DNA of 64,000 nt, taken from positions 3,267,177 through 3,331,176 of the forward strand of contig NZ_CP054058.1 of assembly GCF_003935895.2 (NCBI RefSeq). The letters run 5' to 3'. Origin of the DNA: Scandinavium goeteborgense. Its GTDB lineage: Bacteria; Pseudomonadota; Gammaproteobacteria; Enterobacterales; Enterobacteriaceae. Below are positions 18,462-26,952 of this stretch, piece by piece. A program made the translations under genes and the position numbers. The notes under the pieces are model-generated. The model saw nothing but the letters and a program-made list of their open reading frames with translations. It was not told the DNA's origin and did no database searches. How positions within the stretch are numbered: position 1 is the first letter of the stretch; each line of letters begins with the position of its first letter.

Positions 18462-19133
18462 CTGTTGGCCTTTGTCATCAAAGTTGCTTTCATCCAGCCA
18501 CGCCTGAAGTGCGGCATCAATCGCGGGCCATTCGCCGTCGATTATTGAGAGCCAGTCGCTGTCGCGATTGCGGCCTTTACGCACCATCCGCTGACGAAAA
18601 CGGCCTTCGAAGGTAAAACCGATGCGTTCTGCTGCCTGGCGTGAGGCGGTATTCAGGACGTCGCATTTCCATTCCACCCGGCGATAGCCACAGGCGAAAG
18701 CTTCACGCAGCAGCAGCCAGACCACTTCTGTACTGATAACGCTGCGCTTCATGCAAACTGACCAACTGACATGGCCGATTTCCACGACGCCGTTAGCCCG
18801 CTCGATAGCCATCAGGCACACCACGCCCACCGCGCGTTCGCTGCGTAAATCAATCACCGCGAACGGCACTAACGCCTCGTCATCTACTTTGCCCTGCAAC
18901 CAGGCACGGGTCACCGCCACGGACACCGGGCGCTCACTGCCGAGCCACGTCCAGTCGCGGTCGTCCGGCACCAGGGCGAAAGCCTCAAACAGATCCGCGG
19001 CATGACGCACGGCGTTCAGCGGTTCAAGCCGACAGCTTCGACCCGTTAAGGCTTTACGTTCCAGCAACCCCGCGCCCTGCCAGTCAGGCAGTGCATCACC
19101 CACCGTCTGCCCGTATTTGTTGATTTCCGTCAC
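18432..19133 (-). CDS. GNAT-family N-acetyltransferase (RimJ/RimL type)
   Basis: A 233-residue soluble protein of the RimJ/RimL-like GNAT group. Features: RLEPLNAVRHAADLFEAF near residue 35, VVEIGHVSWSV (central beta strand) and the acetyl-CoA end motif VLNTASRQAAERIGFTFEG, typical of N-acetyltransf_3 proteins. The substrate cannot be told from sequence; relatives modify protein N-termini, small molecules or antibiotics. Start is GTG at 19133 with GGGAGGTG just upstream. The gene is absent from the E. coli ent locus. It converges on entD with a 30-bp tail overlap, so the two transcripts are antisense at their ends. Confidence 0.85.
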   Translation of the reverse strand: MTEINKYGQTVGDALPDWQGAGLLERKALTGRSCRLEPLNAVRHAADLFEAFALVPDDRDWTWLGSERPVSVAVTRAWLQGKVDDEALVPFAVIDLRSERAVGVVCLMAIERANGVVEIGHVSWSVCMKRSVISTEVVWLLLREAFACGYRRVEWKCDVLNTASRQAAERIGFTFEGRFRQRMVRKGRNRDSDWLSIIDGEWPAIDAALQAWLDESNFDDKGQQLRRLESFRE

Positions 19134-19409
19134 GACACCTCCCGATAATTATTCATCAAAGTTATATCACACGGCATTACGGCTTCGCTTAATCCCAACC
19201 CGCCTTGCTCGCCGTTAATTTCAGTGAACAATACATTTACCGACGTTATCACCAGAGAGCACCGAATAATTCGGAATCATATTCTACAAATGAGATCGAA
19301 ATCGGCTTTAGTGGCGTAAAAAAGCGTGTTTCAGTCCGACATTGCCTCTATTATCGCTTCGACACATTCAGCAGCGAAATGAAACATCCAGTCGGTCGAG
19401 AGAGGATCT
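19134..19409. other. Divergent promoter region: acetyltransferase / AbgT transporter
   Basis: 276 bp without a gene. It is AT-richer than the flanks and holds a 13-bp inverted repeat (CCGAAT, A, ATTCGG at 19262-19274) that could be an operator. I could not assign promoters with confidence. Confidence 0.4.
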
Positions 19410-20972
19410 ATGAATACACTGACAAGGACAAAAAAGGACGGTCAGGAAAGCCGCCTGATGAGCGGGTTTCTCAACGCGATTGAGAAAGCGGGCAACCGCC
19501 TGCCGGAACCGGCGCTTATCTTTTTCTACTTTTTACTCGCGGTGATGGGCCTGTCAGCGGTGTTATCGATGGTCGAATTCGACATCGTTAACCCGGTGAC
19601 GCAGCAAACCGTGCAGATCAATAACCTGCTGTCGGCTGAAGCGTTGACCAGCACGCTCGCCAATATGGTCACCACTTTCACCGGATTCGCACCGCTCGGC
19701 ATTGTGCTGGTGGCGATGCTGGGGGTCGGAGTGGCGGAAAGCTCAGGCTTTATCAACGTGGCGCTGAAAAAGATGCTGCGCGTGACGCCGAAAAAACTGC
19801 TGACGCCGATGCTGATTTTCGTGGCGATGTTCAGCCATGTGGCGGCGGATGCAGGTTACGTGCTGGTTATCCCACTCGGCGCGATTATCTTTATGTCCGC
19901 AGGCCGTCACCCGCTAGTCGGGATTGCCGCCGCGTTTTCCGGGGTATCCGGCGGGTTCGCCGCCAATATGGTGCCAACCGGCAATGACGCGCTGTTGCAG
20001 GGCTTTACCCAGGCCGCCGCCCAGCTGCTCGACAGCACGTACACCGTGAATACGCTGTGTAACCTGTTCTTCGGCATTGCCTCGTCGATAGTGATCACGC
20101 TGGTTGGCTGGTGGGTCACCGAGCGCATCGTCGAGCCGCGCGTGAGCAAAATGACCCTCGACGGTGATTTTAAGCACGACGAAGATATGTCTCACGTCTC
20201 CGCCCAGGAAAGCCGGGCGTTTAACATTGCCGGCGTGGTGATGATCCTCGGTCTGGTGGCCCTGGCCGCCGCCGCGTGGCCGCAAAGCTCAATGCTGCGC
20301 AGCCCGGACGGCTCGCTGACCGCCTACAGCGCGCCGATCATGAAATCCATCGTGCCGCTGATTTTCCTGATCTTCATTATTCCCGGCATCGTCTTCGGCT
20401 TTGCGTCGCGCAGCTTTAAGACCGGGAAAGATGTGATTAACTCCATGAATGATTCGATGAGCAAAATGGGCTCATACATGGTGATGGCCTTCTTCTGCGC
20501 CATGTTCATCAAAGCCTTCAGCGATTCGAACATCGGCACGCTGGTGGCTCTGGCGGGTGCGGACGGCCTGAAAGCTATGGCGCTGCCGGGCGAAGCAACC
20601 ATTATCGGCATGATTCTACTGACGGCGGTGGTTAACCTGCTGATCGGCTCCGCGTCGGCAAAATGGGGCCTGTTGTCACCGATTATGGTACCAATGCTGA
20701 TGGCGGTCGGGATTTCCCCGGAACTGACGCAGGCGGCCTTCCGCATCGGGGATTCCAGCACCAATATCATCACTCCGCTGATGGTGTTCTTCCCGTTGGT
20801 GGTGGTGTATTGCCAGCGCTACGTGAAGGGCGCGGGCGTCGGGACGCTGGTGTCGATGATGATGCCGTATTCCATCGCCTTCCTCGTGACCTGGAGCCTG
20901 TTCCTGCTGGCGTGGTGGGGCCTCGGGATGCCGCTTGGCGTGGCCGCGCCGTACACCTGGTCTGCGGGCTAA
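19410..20972 (+). CDS. AbgT-family transporter
   Basis: A 520-residue inner-membrane protein of the AbgT family, whose E. coli member imports p-aminobenzoyl-glutamate; some relatives are described as sulfonamide exporters. Features: GFLNAIEKAGNRLPEPALIF at the N-terminus, MFSHVAADAGYVLVIPLGAI, the GGFAANMVPTGNDALLQG re-entrant region and the late motif INLLIGSASAKWGLLSPIMV-like sequence (VNLLIGSASAKW). About nine or more membrane segments. Start ATG at 19410 with GAGAGGATCT upstream. No abgA/abgB peptidase genes are nearby, so the true substrate is open; abgT is not used as the symbol because the E. coli gene lies in another context. Confidence 0.88.
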   Translation: MNTLTRTKKDGQESRLMSGFLNAIEKAGNRLPEPALIFFYFLLAVMGLSAVLSMVEFDIVNPVTQQTVQINNLLSAEALTSTLANMVTTFTGFAPLGIVLVAMLGVGVAESSGFINVALKKMLRVTPKKLLTPMLIFVAMFSHVAADAGYVLVIPLGAIIFMSAGRHPLVGIAAAFSGVSGGFAANMVPTGNDALLQGFTQAAAQLLDSTYTVNTLCNLFFGIASSIVITLVGWWVTERIVEPRVSKMTLDGDFKHDEDMSHVSAQESRAFNIAGVVMILGLVALAAAAWPQSSMLRSPDGSLTAYSAPIMKSIVPLIFLIFIIPGIVFGFASRSFKTGKDVINSMNDSMSKMGSYMVMAFFCAMFIKAFSDSNIGTLVALAGADGLKAMALPGEATIIGMILLTAVVNLLIGSASAKWGLLSPIMVPMLMAVGISPELTQAAFRIGDSSTNIITPLMVFFPLVVVYCQRYVKGAGVGTLVSMMMPYSIAFLVTWSLFLLAWWGLGMPLGVAAPYTWSAG

Positions 20973-20986
20973 CGCCTTTCTCCCCT

Positions 20987-21018
20987 GCCCGGCGGCGTTG
21001 GCTTCCGGGCAACCTTTT
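20987..21018 (+). terminator. Terminator after the AbgT transporter gene
   Basis: GCCCGG (20987) pairs with CCGGGC (ending 21010) around a REP-like core, followed by AACCTTTTTC. The stem plus T-rich tail fits an intrinsic terminator 14 bp after the stop codon. Confidence 0.65.
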
Positions 21019-21094
21019 TCCCCTTGCGGTTAAGCGTCACGCTGAAGTGATTTTTTGTCGCCTATACTGACAAAAAAACCTGTCGGACGTTGCC

Positions 21095-22210
21095 ATGTCG
21101 CTACCTGATTTTCATGTTTCCGATCCTTTTACCCTCGGCATTGAGCTGGAGATGCAGATTGTTAACCCGCCGGGTTTCGACCTGAGCCAGGACTCTTCGG
21201 CGCTGATCGCGGAGATTGGCGAAACGGGTTCGGCGGGCGAGGTCAAACACGACATCACCGAGAGCATGCTGGAGATTGCCACCGGCGTGTGCCACGACAT
21301 TCATCAAGCCAGCAGCCAGTTTTCCGCCCTTCGCCAGACGGTGCTGAAAGCCGCGTCGAATCAGCATCTGCAAATTTGCGGCGGCGGGACCCATCCGTTC
21401 CAGAAATGGCAGCGCCAGGAGGTGTGCGATAACGAGCGCTACCTGCGCACCCTGGAGCAGTTTGGTTATCTCATTCAGCAAGCGACGGTGTTTGGCCAGC
21501 ATGTGCACGTCGGCTGTCCCAACGGTGATGACGCCATTTATCTGCTGCACGGCCTGTCGCGCTTTGTGCCGCACTTGATTGCGCTCAGCGCCGCGTCGCC
21601 TTATTTACAAGGCGCAGACAGCAAATTCTCCTCGTCGCGGCTCAATGTTTTTTCGGCTTTCCCGGATATGGGCCCGATGCCGTGGGTCGCCAACTGGCAG
21701 GAGTTTAAGGGATTATTTCGCCGCCTGACCTATACCAGCCTCATCGACAGCATTAAAGATTTGCACTGGGATATTCGCCCCAGCCCGCATTTTGGCACGG
21801 TTGAAGTGCGAGTAATGGACACGCCGCTGACCCTGACGCACGCGGTGAATATCGCCGGGCTGATTCAGGCGATTTCCAGTTGGCTGCTGGAAACGCGGCC
21901 GTTCAAACCGACGCCACAGGATTACCTGCTGTATAAATTTAACCGTTTCCAGGCCTGCCGTTACGGGCTGGCGGGCGTACTGACCGACGTGCACACGGGT
22001 GAACACTCGACGATTTCCGATGACATTCAGCGCCTGCTGGAGAAAGTCGCTCCGTGGGCCGATACGCTGCAGGCCAGCAGCGCGATTGACGACCTTGCGC
22101 GGCGGGTTCAGCAAGGCTACAGCGAGGCAGATCGGATGCGTGAATTTATCGCCGACGGCGGCTCGTTGATATCGCTGGTGGAAAAGCACTGTGAAATCTG
22201 GGCGGCGTGA
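21095..22210 (+). CDS. ybdK: Carboxylate-amine ligase YbdK (weak gamma-glutamyl-cysteine ligase)
   Basis: YbdK belongs to the GCS2 group of carboxylate-amine ligases; the E. coli protein has weak glutamate-cysteine ligase activity in vitro and no clear physiological role. The 371-residue frame matches the family length (372). Visible motifs: [45 protein letters not shown] and the late [15 protein letters not shown]. The start ATG at 21095 has only a weak upstream site. ybdJ follows after 79 bp on the same strand, the same pairing as in E. coli. Confidence 0.95.
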   Translation: MSLPDFHVSDPFTLGIELEMQIVNPPGFDLSQDSSALIAEIGETGSAGEVKHDITESMLEIATGVCHDIHQASSQFSALRQTVLKAASNQHLQICGGGTHPFQKWQRQEVCDNERYLRTLEQFGYLIQQATVFGQHVHVGCPNGDDAIYLLHGLSRFVPHLIALSAASPYLQGADSKFSSSRLNVFSAFPDMGPMPWVANWQEFKGLFRRLTYTSLIDSIKDLHWDIRPSPHFGTVEVRVMDTPLTLTHAVNIAGLIQAISSWLLETRPFKPTPQDYLLYKFNRFQACRYGLAGVLTDVHTGEHSTISDDIQRLLEKVAPWADTLQASSAIDDLARRVQQGYSEADRMREFIADGGSLISLVEKHCEIWAA

Positions 22211-22289
22211 GCTGGAAGCGGGCCGGGAGGGTTGCCGTCAGCGGGCGTTTCCCGGACAATGCCTTTTTTAACTGCTGATTAACAACACC

Positions 22290-22538
22290 ATGAAGCATCC
22301 GCTTGAATCTCTGGTCACCGCTGGCGGCATTTTGCTGATGGCCTTTTTGTCCTGTTTGCTGCTGCCCGCCCCTTCCCTGGGGCTGACCGTGGCGCAAAAA
22401 CTGGTGTCCGTGTTCCATTTGATGGACCTCAGCCAGCTGTACACCATCCTGTTTTGCATCTGGTTTTTGGTGCTTGGCGCGCTGGAGTTTTTCCTGCTGC
22501 GCTTCGTCTGGCGGCGCTGGTTCTCACTGGCGGACTAA
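22290..22538 (+). CDS. ybdJ: Inner-membrane protein YbdJ (DUF1158)
   Basis: An 82-residue membrane protein with two or three hydrophobic segments (LLMAFLSCLLLPAPSLGLTV; LYTILFCIWFLVLGALEFF) and a basic end RFVWRRWFSLAD. It is nearly identical in layout to E. coli YbdJ, including MKHPLE at the start and the final LAD. Function unknown. The last 15 bases overlap, tail to tail, the convergent secreted esterase gene. Confidence 0.93.
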   Translation: MKHPLESLVTAGGILLMAFLSCLLLPAPSLGLTVAQKLVSVFHLMDLSQLYTILFCIWFLVLGALEFFLLRFVWRRWFSLAD

Positions 22539-24089
22539 CCCGGTAAAATCGCGCATGCCTTCCACCAGCGCTTCACACCACGCGGCATAATCATGGCCGC
22601 TGGACGACGGGTGGAAGCTGACGCGATACCCTTTGTCACGCAGCACCTGCTCAAACTCCCGCGTGTTCGGGTAATTTCCACCGCCGGGACCGCGCGTTTC
22701 AAACGTGCCTGCCTGAAGCCAGAAGCGAATCGGGTAGCGCGGCGCCTGCTGATATTGGCGCGTCAACCAGTCGGTGGCCTCGCCTTTCGGCGCCCACCAG
22801 TACGAACCGGACAGGCTGAGCACGTTGCCAAACAGGTTTGGATACCGCAGCGCCACCCACGCCGACGCCAGCCCGCCGTAGCTCGACCCCGCCAGCACCG
22901 TTTTATCCCGTTGCAGACTCAAGCCCTTACGATGCAGCCACGGCAACAGTTCGTGCGCCATAAAATCGGCAAAGCGCGGATTCGGCGGCAGCTCTGCCCC
23001 GCGTCGGGCATTGTCCAGGGTATCGATAAACACTACGTTGACCGGCGGCAGCACATGGCGCGCAATCAGGTCATCGAGCACGTTGGCAAAATGGTAATCG
23101 TCCTGATACTGCTTGCCGTCAAACAGTAAGAGCGTCCAGCGCGCGGGCTGCGAGACACGTGGGCGGTAAATTTTAATTTCGCGGGTGTTGCCAAGAAAAT
23201 CGCTGTCAATCTGATGGCGCGTCAGCTGCCCGTAATGAATCGGCTTTTTCATGCGCGTTAAGGTGCAGTAGCGCGCCGGATCCAGCGCCAGCAGCGAATA
23301 GCGATTCCAGCGGTCGCTGGCAGGATTGAGGCTGTTGGGATTGAACGGATCGGCCTGCGCGCTGACCAGGATCGCCCGCTGCTGTTCGTGCGGATTGCCT
23401 TCGATTTTCGGCACGTCGGGGGCCAGCTGGTACTGCATCAGCGTATCGGCGGGAACGACATAGCTGCGAAACCAGACGTCAGAATTGCCGAGCCGGAAAA
23501 GCGGATCGTGCTCGCCCGCAGGCGAACCGAGCAGGAACACATTATTATGCGCCCCACGCCATAGGAACGTCACCCGTTTATGCCGGGAATCGACCGGTTC
23601 CACCAGCGGCGTACCCTCACGCTGACGCGCCTGCCAGAAGGCGTCCGTTGTTGCCCCGCTCTCAAGCTGTTTCGCCAGGGTTTGCAGTAGCGGGCTGGCG
23701 GGGTCCGGCTTGTCGGCGCTGGAAATCGCCGACGTTTCTTTCATGCGCCACTGAAAATGCCAGCGATCGCCTTCATGACCTTGCAGCACGAGCGTGGTGG
23801 TTTGGTTGGGCGGGAGTGAAAAAAGCAGCGTTTGCGTGCCATCCGCCGGGCCGCCTTCAATCAGGGCGCGGATCCGACGGTTGTCGCGGTCGAGTAAACG
23901 GGCATCCGTTACCCCGGAAAGCGTCGCCTGCACATAGTTTTCACCCAGCTCAGGCAGCTCAAAACAGACCTCCCCGCTGGCATCAAATTTTCCCTTTTGC
24001 TCTCCCTGAACGGAAGGCGACTCGCAGGCCACCGCCGCGGTGGGCATCGTGCTTAGCCCAATCAACAGACCACTCCATGCCATCTTCAT
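22524..24089 (-). CDS. Secreted Fes-like (enterochelin esterase family) hydrolase
   Basis: A 521-residue protein with an N-terminal signal sequence (about 20 residues ending AAVA), so it should act in the periplasm. A beta-rich N-terminal region is followed by a Fes-type domain (VTFLWRGAHNNVFLLGSPAG) and an esterase-D hydrolase: FDGKQYQDDYHFANVLDDLI, nucleophile motif AGSSYGG, LSLSGSYWWAPKG and catalytic histidine in SSGHDYAAWC. The cytoplasmic fes is also present at 14162-15367, so this is a second, exported esterase. Periplasmic members such as Pseudomonas PfeE cleave ferric enterobactin before inner-membrane import; IroE is another. A Fur-like box lies upstream. Substrate is inferred from family; no E. 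coli equivalent lies here. Confidence 0.85.
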   Translation of the reverse strand: MKMAWSGLLIGLSTMPTAAVACESPSVQGEQKGKFDASGEVCFELPELGENYVQATLSGVTDARLLDRDNRRIRALIEGGPADGTQTLLFSLPPNQTTTLVLQGHEGDRWHFQWRMKETSAISSADKPDPASPLLQTLAKQLESGATTDAFWQARQREGTPLVEPVDSRHKRVTFLWRGAHNNVFLLGSPAGEHDPLFRLGNSDVWFRSYVVPADTLMQYQLAPDVPKIEGNPHEQQRAILVSAQADPFNPNSLNPASDRWNRYSLLALDPARYCTLTRMKKPIHYGQLTRHQIDSDFLGNTREIKIYRPRVSQPARWTLLLFDGKQYQDDYHFANVLDDLIARHVLPPVNVVFIDTLDNARRGAELPPNPRFADFMAHELLPWLHRKGLSLQRDKTVLAGSSYGGLASAWVALRYPNLFGNVLSLSGSYWWAPKGEATDWLTRQYQQAPRYPIRFWLQAGTFETRGPGGGNYPNTREFEQVLRDKGYRVSFHPSSSGHDYAAWCEALVEGMRDFTGLVRQ

Positions 24090-24135
24090 TACGTGCTTTT
24101 TCCTGTAGAAACGGGAAAACTACGTTAATGCAAAT

Positions 24136-24154
24136 GGGAATGGTTTTCAATATC
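24136..24154 (-). promoter_or_regulatory. Candidate Fur box upstream of the secreted esterase
   Basis: On the minus strand GATATTGAAAACCATTCCC matches the Fur consensus at 13 of 19 positions, 46 bp before the esterase ATG at 24089. That is as good as the fes/fepA site in this window. It suggests iron control, but it is a by-eye match. Confidence 0.55.
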
Positions 24155-24202
24155 ACATAAAAAAGGGCTATATCATGCCCGGAAAGCGCCTCGTCGCCGG
24201 GC

Positions 24203-24230
24203 AAAAAAAACCGCGCACTAATGCGCGCGG
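24203..24230 (-). terminator. Intrinsic terminator overlapping the ramA stop codon
   Basis: On the minus strand CCGCGC, then the loop containing the ramA TAG, then GCGCGG and eight T residues. The stem includes the last ramA codons and the stop at 24218-24220. This compact arrangement gives strong termination. A REP-like pair (24177-24202) lies just beyond. Confidence 0.9.
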
Positions 24231-24559
24231 CTTTGGTTTTCTTTACGCCACGCACCCGGCGGCTGTTTGAAGGTGCGCGTAAATACGCGGGTAAACGTCT
24301 GCTGTGAGTCAAAACCGTATTTCAGGCAAATGTCGTACACCTTCTGATCGGTATCGCGTAATTCCTGTGCCGCAAAACTGAGTTTGCGCTCGCGAATATA
24401 ACGGCCAAGGCTCTCCCCTTTTTGCTGCATAAACAGGCGCTGCAAATGCCATTTCGAATATCCCGCATGACGGGCGATATCGTCAATGCGCAACGGCTGA
24501 TGCAGGTTGTCGTCAATCCACTCGACGATGGTGTCAATAACCTGAGCGGAAATCGTCAT
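24218..24559 (-). CDS. ramA: AraC-family multidrug-resistance activator RamA
   Basis: RamA is a 113-residue AraC/XylS activator of the MarA/SoxS/Rob group. It raises acrAB-tolC expression and lowers porin levels. The whole protein is the two-helix-turn-helix DNA-binding unit: LRIDDIARHAGYSKWHLQRLF and YDICLKYGFDSQQTFTRVF. Length and sequence match Klebsiella, Salmonella and Enterobacter RamA. Start ATG at 24559 with GGGGAGGAAGGT directly upstream. It lies 32 bp after romA and is probably transcribed both from the romA promoter, which RamR represses, and from a nearer one. Absent from E. coli. Confidence 0.96.
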   Translation of the reverse strand: MTISAQVIDTIVEWIDDNLHQPLRIDDIARHAGYSKWHLQRLFMQQKGESLGRYIRERKLSFAAQELRDTDQKVYDICLKYGFDSQQTFTRVFTRTFKQPPGAWRKENQSRAH

Positions 24560-24591
24560 ACCTTCCTCCCCTTTTCTGAACTGTAAGGTGG

Positions 24592-25692
24592 TTATTCCCA
24601 CCAGGCACGGAACTGCTGGTCACGGTTGGCAACCCATACCGGTTCGCCCTGAACCGGCGTTAACAGGCGATACTCTTTCCCTTCGCTGGCGGTGCTCAGC
24701 TGTTTGTACGGGTCATCCCAGGTATGTTTCGCCAGAACAAATCGCCCCGCATGGCCCGGTAATACCGCGCGGGCGTTGAGGTCGACCGCCGCCTGCGCGG
24801 TCTCTTCTGGCAGCATGTGAATGTACTTCCAGTCCTGGTCGTACTGGCCGTTTTCCATAATGGCTATATCAACGTGACCAAACTGCTCGCCGATGGCCTT
24901 GAAGTGCGGGCCATAGCCGCTGTCACCGCTGTAATAAATAGTCTGCTCTGGCGTCACGAACATGAAACTGCCCCACAGCGTCTGGTTACGCTTCAGGCCA
25001 CGGCCGGAGAAATGGCGCGCGGGAAGGACATGCACGGTCAGTTCATCGCTGATCTCGACCTGCTGCTGCCAGTCGGCTTCGGTAATGATCGCGCTGTCCA
25101 TCCCCCAGTAACGCAGGTGCGAACCGACGCCCAGCGGAGTGACGACGCGTTTAATCTTCGGCATTAGCGCCTTGATGGTGGCGTAATCCAGATGATCGTA
25201 ATGATCGTGCGAGATGATCAGCAGGTCGATTTCCGGCATCGCTGCGGCGGTCCACGGGTATTCCCCTTCAAACGCTTTATTGAGGAATGAGAATGGCGCG
25301 GCGTAGTTGCTGAACACCGGGTCAATCAGGATGCGCTTCCCGGCGAGCTGCAAATACCATGAGGAATGGCCGAGCCAAATCATCACATCCTGCTGCACGG
25401 GCAGACTGGCGAGATCGGTTTTGACCAGCGGCAACGGCTGATCGGGTCGCGCATTCGGACGTTTGGTGGTCAGGAATTCCCAAATCGCACGCGGCATACT
25501 TTTCTGCCCGGACCAGCTGGGAGTCGGCTGCTGGTTATGAAACTGACCGTCGTGATAGTGCGCGGAGCTTTCCACCGCATTCAACTGTGCGCCCTGCGGC
25601 GCCTTGCCGAAACCGGCATTCAACACAAACGGTAAACTCGCTGCACTGGCAATTAACATAATGACAACCACACTTAAAAGAGGACGCTGCAT
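24592..25692 (-). CDS. romA: RomA, metallo-beta-lactamase-fold hydrolase
   Basis: A 366-residue protein with an N-terminal membrane anchor or signal (LLSVVVIMLIASAASLPFVL) and a metallo-beta-lactamase fold of the NAPE-PLD-like kind: WLGHSSWYLQLAGKRILIDP, zinc motif SHDHYDHLD, YYSGDSGYGPH and LPGHAGRF. RomA was named for reduced outer-membrane protein levels when overexpressed; its reaction is not known. The fold does not imply antibiotic hydrolysis. It is followed by ramA and is divergent from ramR, the layout known from Klebsiella and Enterobacter. A RamR palindrome lies 58 bp upstream. Confidence 0.93.
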   Translation of the reverse strand: MQRPLLSVVVIMLIASAASLPFVLNAGFGKAPQGAQLNAVESSAHYHDGQFHNQQPTPSWSGQKSMPRAIWEFLTTKRPNARPDQPLPLVKTDLASLPVQQDVMIWLGHSSWYLQLAGKRILIDPVFSNYAAPFSFLNKAFEGEYPWTAAAMPEIDLLIISHDHYDHLDYATIKALMPKIKRVVTPLGVGSHLRYWGMDSAIITEADWQQQVEISDELTVHVLPARHFSGRGLKRNQTLWGSFMFVTPEQTIYYSGDSGYGPHFKAIGEQFGHVDIAIMENGQYDQDWKYIHMLPEETAQAAVDLNARAVLPGHAGRFVLAKHTWDDPYKQLSTASEGKEYRLLTPVQGEPVWVANRDQQFRAWWE

Positions 25693-25749
25693 ATCCTGGC
25701 CCGAAGACTCGCTCCATCCGGTTGGAGACGATGAGGAGAAAACTTGATT

Positions 25750-25769
25750 ATGAGTGAGTAAGCACTCAT
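25750..25769. promoter_or_regulatory. RamR operator palindrome
   Basis: ATGAGTG and CACTCAT are separated by six bases, a perfect 7-6-7 inverted repeat in the ramR/romA divergent region. It corresponds to the RamR site described in Salmonella and Klebsiella. Confidence 0.92.
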
Positions 25770-25885
25770 TATAGAAAGGATGAGAAAGTCGTCAAGCCGA
25801 TTTTCAATTTTTGACATTCAACATTGAAGTGCTGCAAGGGGCATGCTTCAATCGGTGTTTTTTCCAGCCTGAGAGGTAAAGTGTA

Positions 25886-26467
25886 GTGGCTCGTCCTAAG
25901 AGTGAAGACAAAAAACAAGCGTTACTGGAAGCCGCGACAGTCGCCATTGCTCAGCAAGGTATCGCGGCCTCTACGGCCCTGATCGCCCGCAATGCAGGGG
26001 TTGCCGAAGGAACGCTGTTTCGTTATTTCGCCACCAAAGACGACCTGTTCAACGCCCTTTACCTGCACCTGAAAAGCTCACTGTGTGAGACGATGCTGAC
26101 GGGCATTACCGATGCCGTCACGCCGAAAGATTTCACCCGCTGTATCTGGAATAGCTACATTTCCTGGGGCGTGCGTAATCCCGTTGGCCATAAAGCGATT
26201 CGCCGTATGGCGGTCAGCGAGAAAATCACCGCTGAAACTAAGCAGCAGGTCACCGACATGTTCCCGGACCTGCACAAACTGTGTCAGCGTTCGGTGCGTG
26301 GTATCTTTCTCACCACCGCGTTTCAGGCTTTTGGTGACGCGTTGTTTTTATCGCTCGCCGAAACCACCATCGAATTTGCCAGCCATGAACCCGAGCGTGC
26401 GAACGATTTAATCGCCCTCGGATTTGAAGCGATGTGGCTGGCGCTGGCTGAAGAAACCACCGCATGA
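25886..26467 (+). CDS. ramR: TetR-family repressor RamR
   Basis: RamR represses romA-ramA; it releases DNA on binding bile acids, dyes or drugs, and loss of it gives multidrug resistance. The 193-residue protein has the N-terminal TetR helix-turn-helix ([20 protein letters not shown] then [15 protein letters not shown]) and a helical ligand domain, with the length of known RamR. Start is GTG at 25886 (MARPKSED), with GAGAGG upstream. No frameshift or stop is seen, so the repressor looks intact. Its stop overlaps the ybdF start by four bases. Confidence 0.95.
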   Translation: MARPKSEDKKQALLEAATVAIAQQGIAASTALIARNAGVAEGTLFRYFATKDDLFNALYLHLKSSLCETMLTGITDAVTPKDFTRCIWNSYISWGVRNPVGHKAIRRMAVSEKITAETKQQVTDMFPDLHKLCQRSVRGIFLTTAFQAFGDALFLSLAETTIEFASHEPERANDLIALGFEAMWLALAEETTA

Positions 26468-26832
26468 ATGGCGAGACGTTACTTAAACACGCGCACCAGT
26501 TTGCGCTGGAACTGCCCTTCACCGAGCAAACCTGGCCGTTTGGCCCGGAATACGATGTGTACCGCGTCGGCGGTAAAATCTTCATGATTGCCATAACCCT
26601 GCGTGGTAAACCGCTTATCAACTTGAAAGCGGACCCGCAAAAAGCCCTGCTGCATCAGGAAATTTATAAAAGCATTGAGCCGGGTTATCACATGAACAAA
26701 AAGCACTGGATAACCGTCTACGGCGGCGACGACATCAGCCCGGAACTGGTGGAAGACTTAATCACCGACTCCTGGCACAAGGTGGTCGATAAACTGCCGA
26801 AGCGCGACCAGAAACGCCTGCGCCCACAATGA
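26464..26832 (+). CDS. ybdF: YbdF, MmcQ/YjbR-family (DUF419) protein
   Basis: A 122-residue protein of the MmcQ/YjbR family with a double-wing-like DNA-binding fold; function unknown. It aligns with E. coli YbdF end to end, for example [36 protein letters not shown] and [16 protein letters not shown], ending RDQKRLRP. It starts at an ATG overlapping the ramR stop by four bases, so it is translationally coupled to ramR here, unlike E. coli where ybdF neighbours ybdJ. nfsB follows in the same direction, as part of the shared backbone. Confidence 0.93.
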   Translation: MNGETLLKHAHQFALELPFTEQTWPFGPEYDVYRVGGKIFMIAITLRGKPLINLKADPQKALLHQEIYKSIEPGYHMNKKHWITVYGGDDISPELVEDLITDSWHKVVDKLPKRDQKRLRPQ

Positions 26833-26847
26833 TTTTCTGGCGAAAAC

Positions 26848-26878
26848 GATAAGTGTTATCGCATTTTTGACACTTATC
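26848..26878. promoter_or_regulatory. Inverted repeat upstream of nfsB
   Basis: GATAAGTGT (26848-26856) and ACACTTATC (26870-26878) form a perfect 9-bp inverted repeat with a 13-base spacer. A TTGACA at 26866-26871 overlaps the right arm and may be a -35 box. No T tract follows, so an operator for nfsB is more likely than a ybdF terminator. Confidence 0.55.
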
Positions 26879-26952
26879 ATTTGCCGACACTCCCTGTACT
26901 CTGCTCCCACTTAACGCGCATAAGGCGCTGTAATCCTTGAAGGGGAGTCATC

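Noticed and set aside
24592-25692. romA as a beta-lactamase resistance gene
   Set aside because: The metallo-beta-lactamase fold is shared by many hydrolases. The sequence is of the NAPE-PLD-like kind and the ramA context identifies RomA.
25693-25885. Small RNA in the ramR/romA gap
   Set aside because: A small RNA is reported from this region in related species, but I could not define its ends or a terminator from this sequence.
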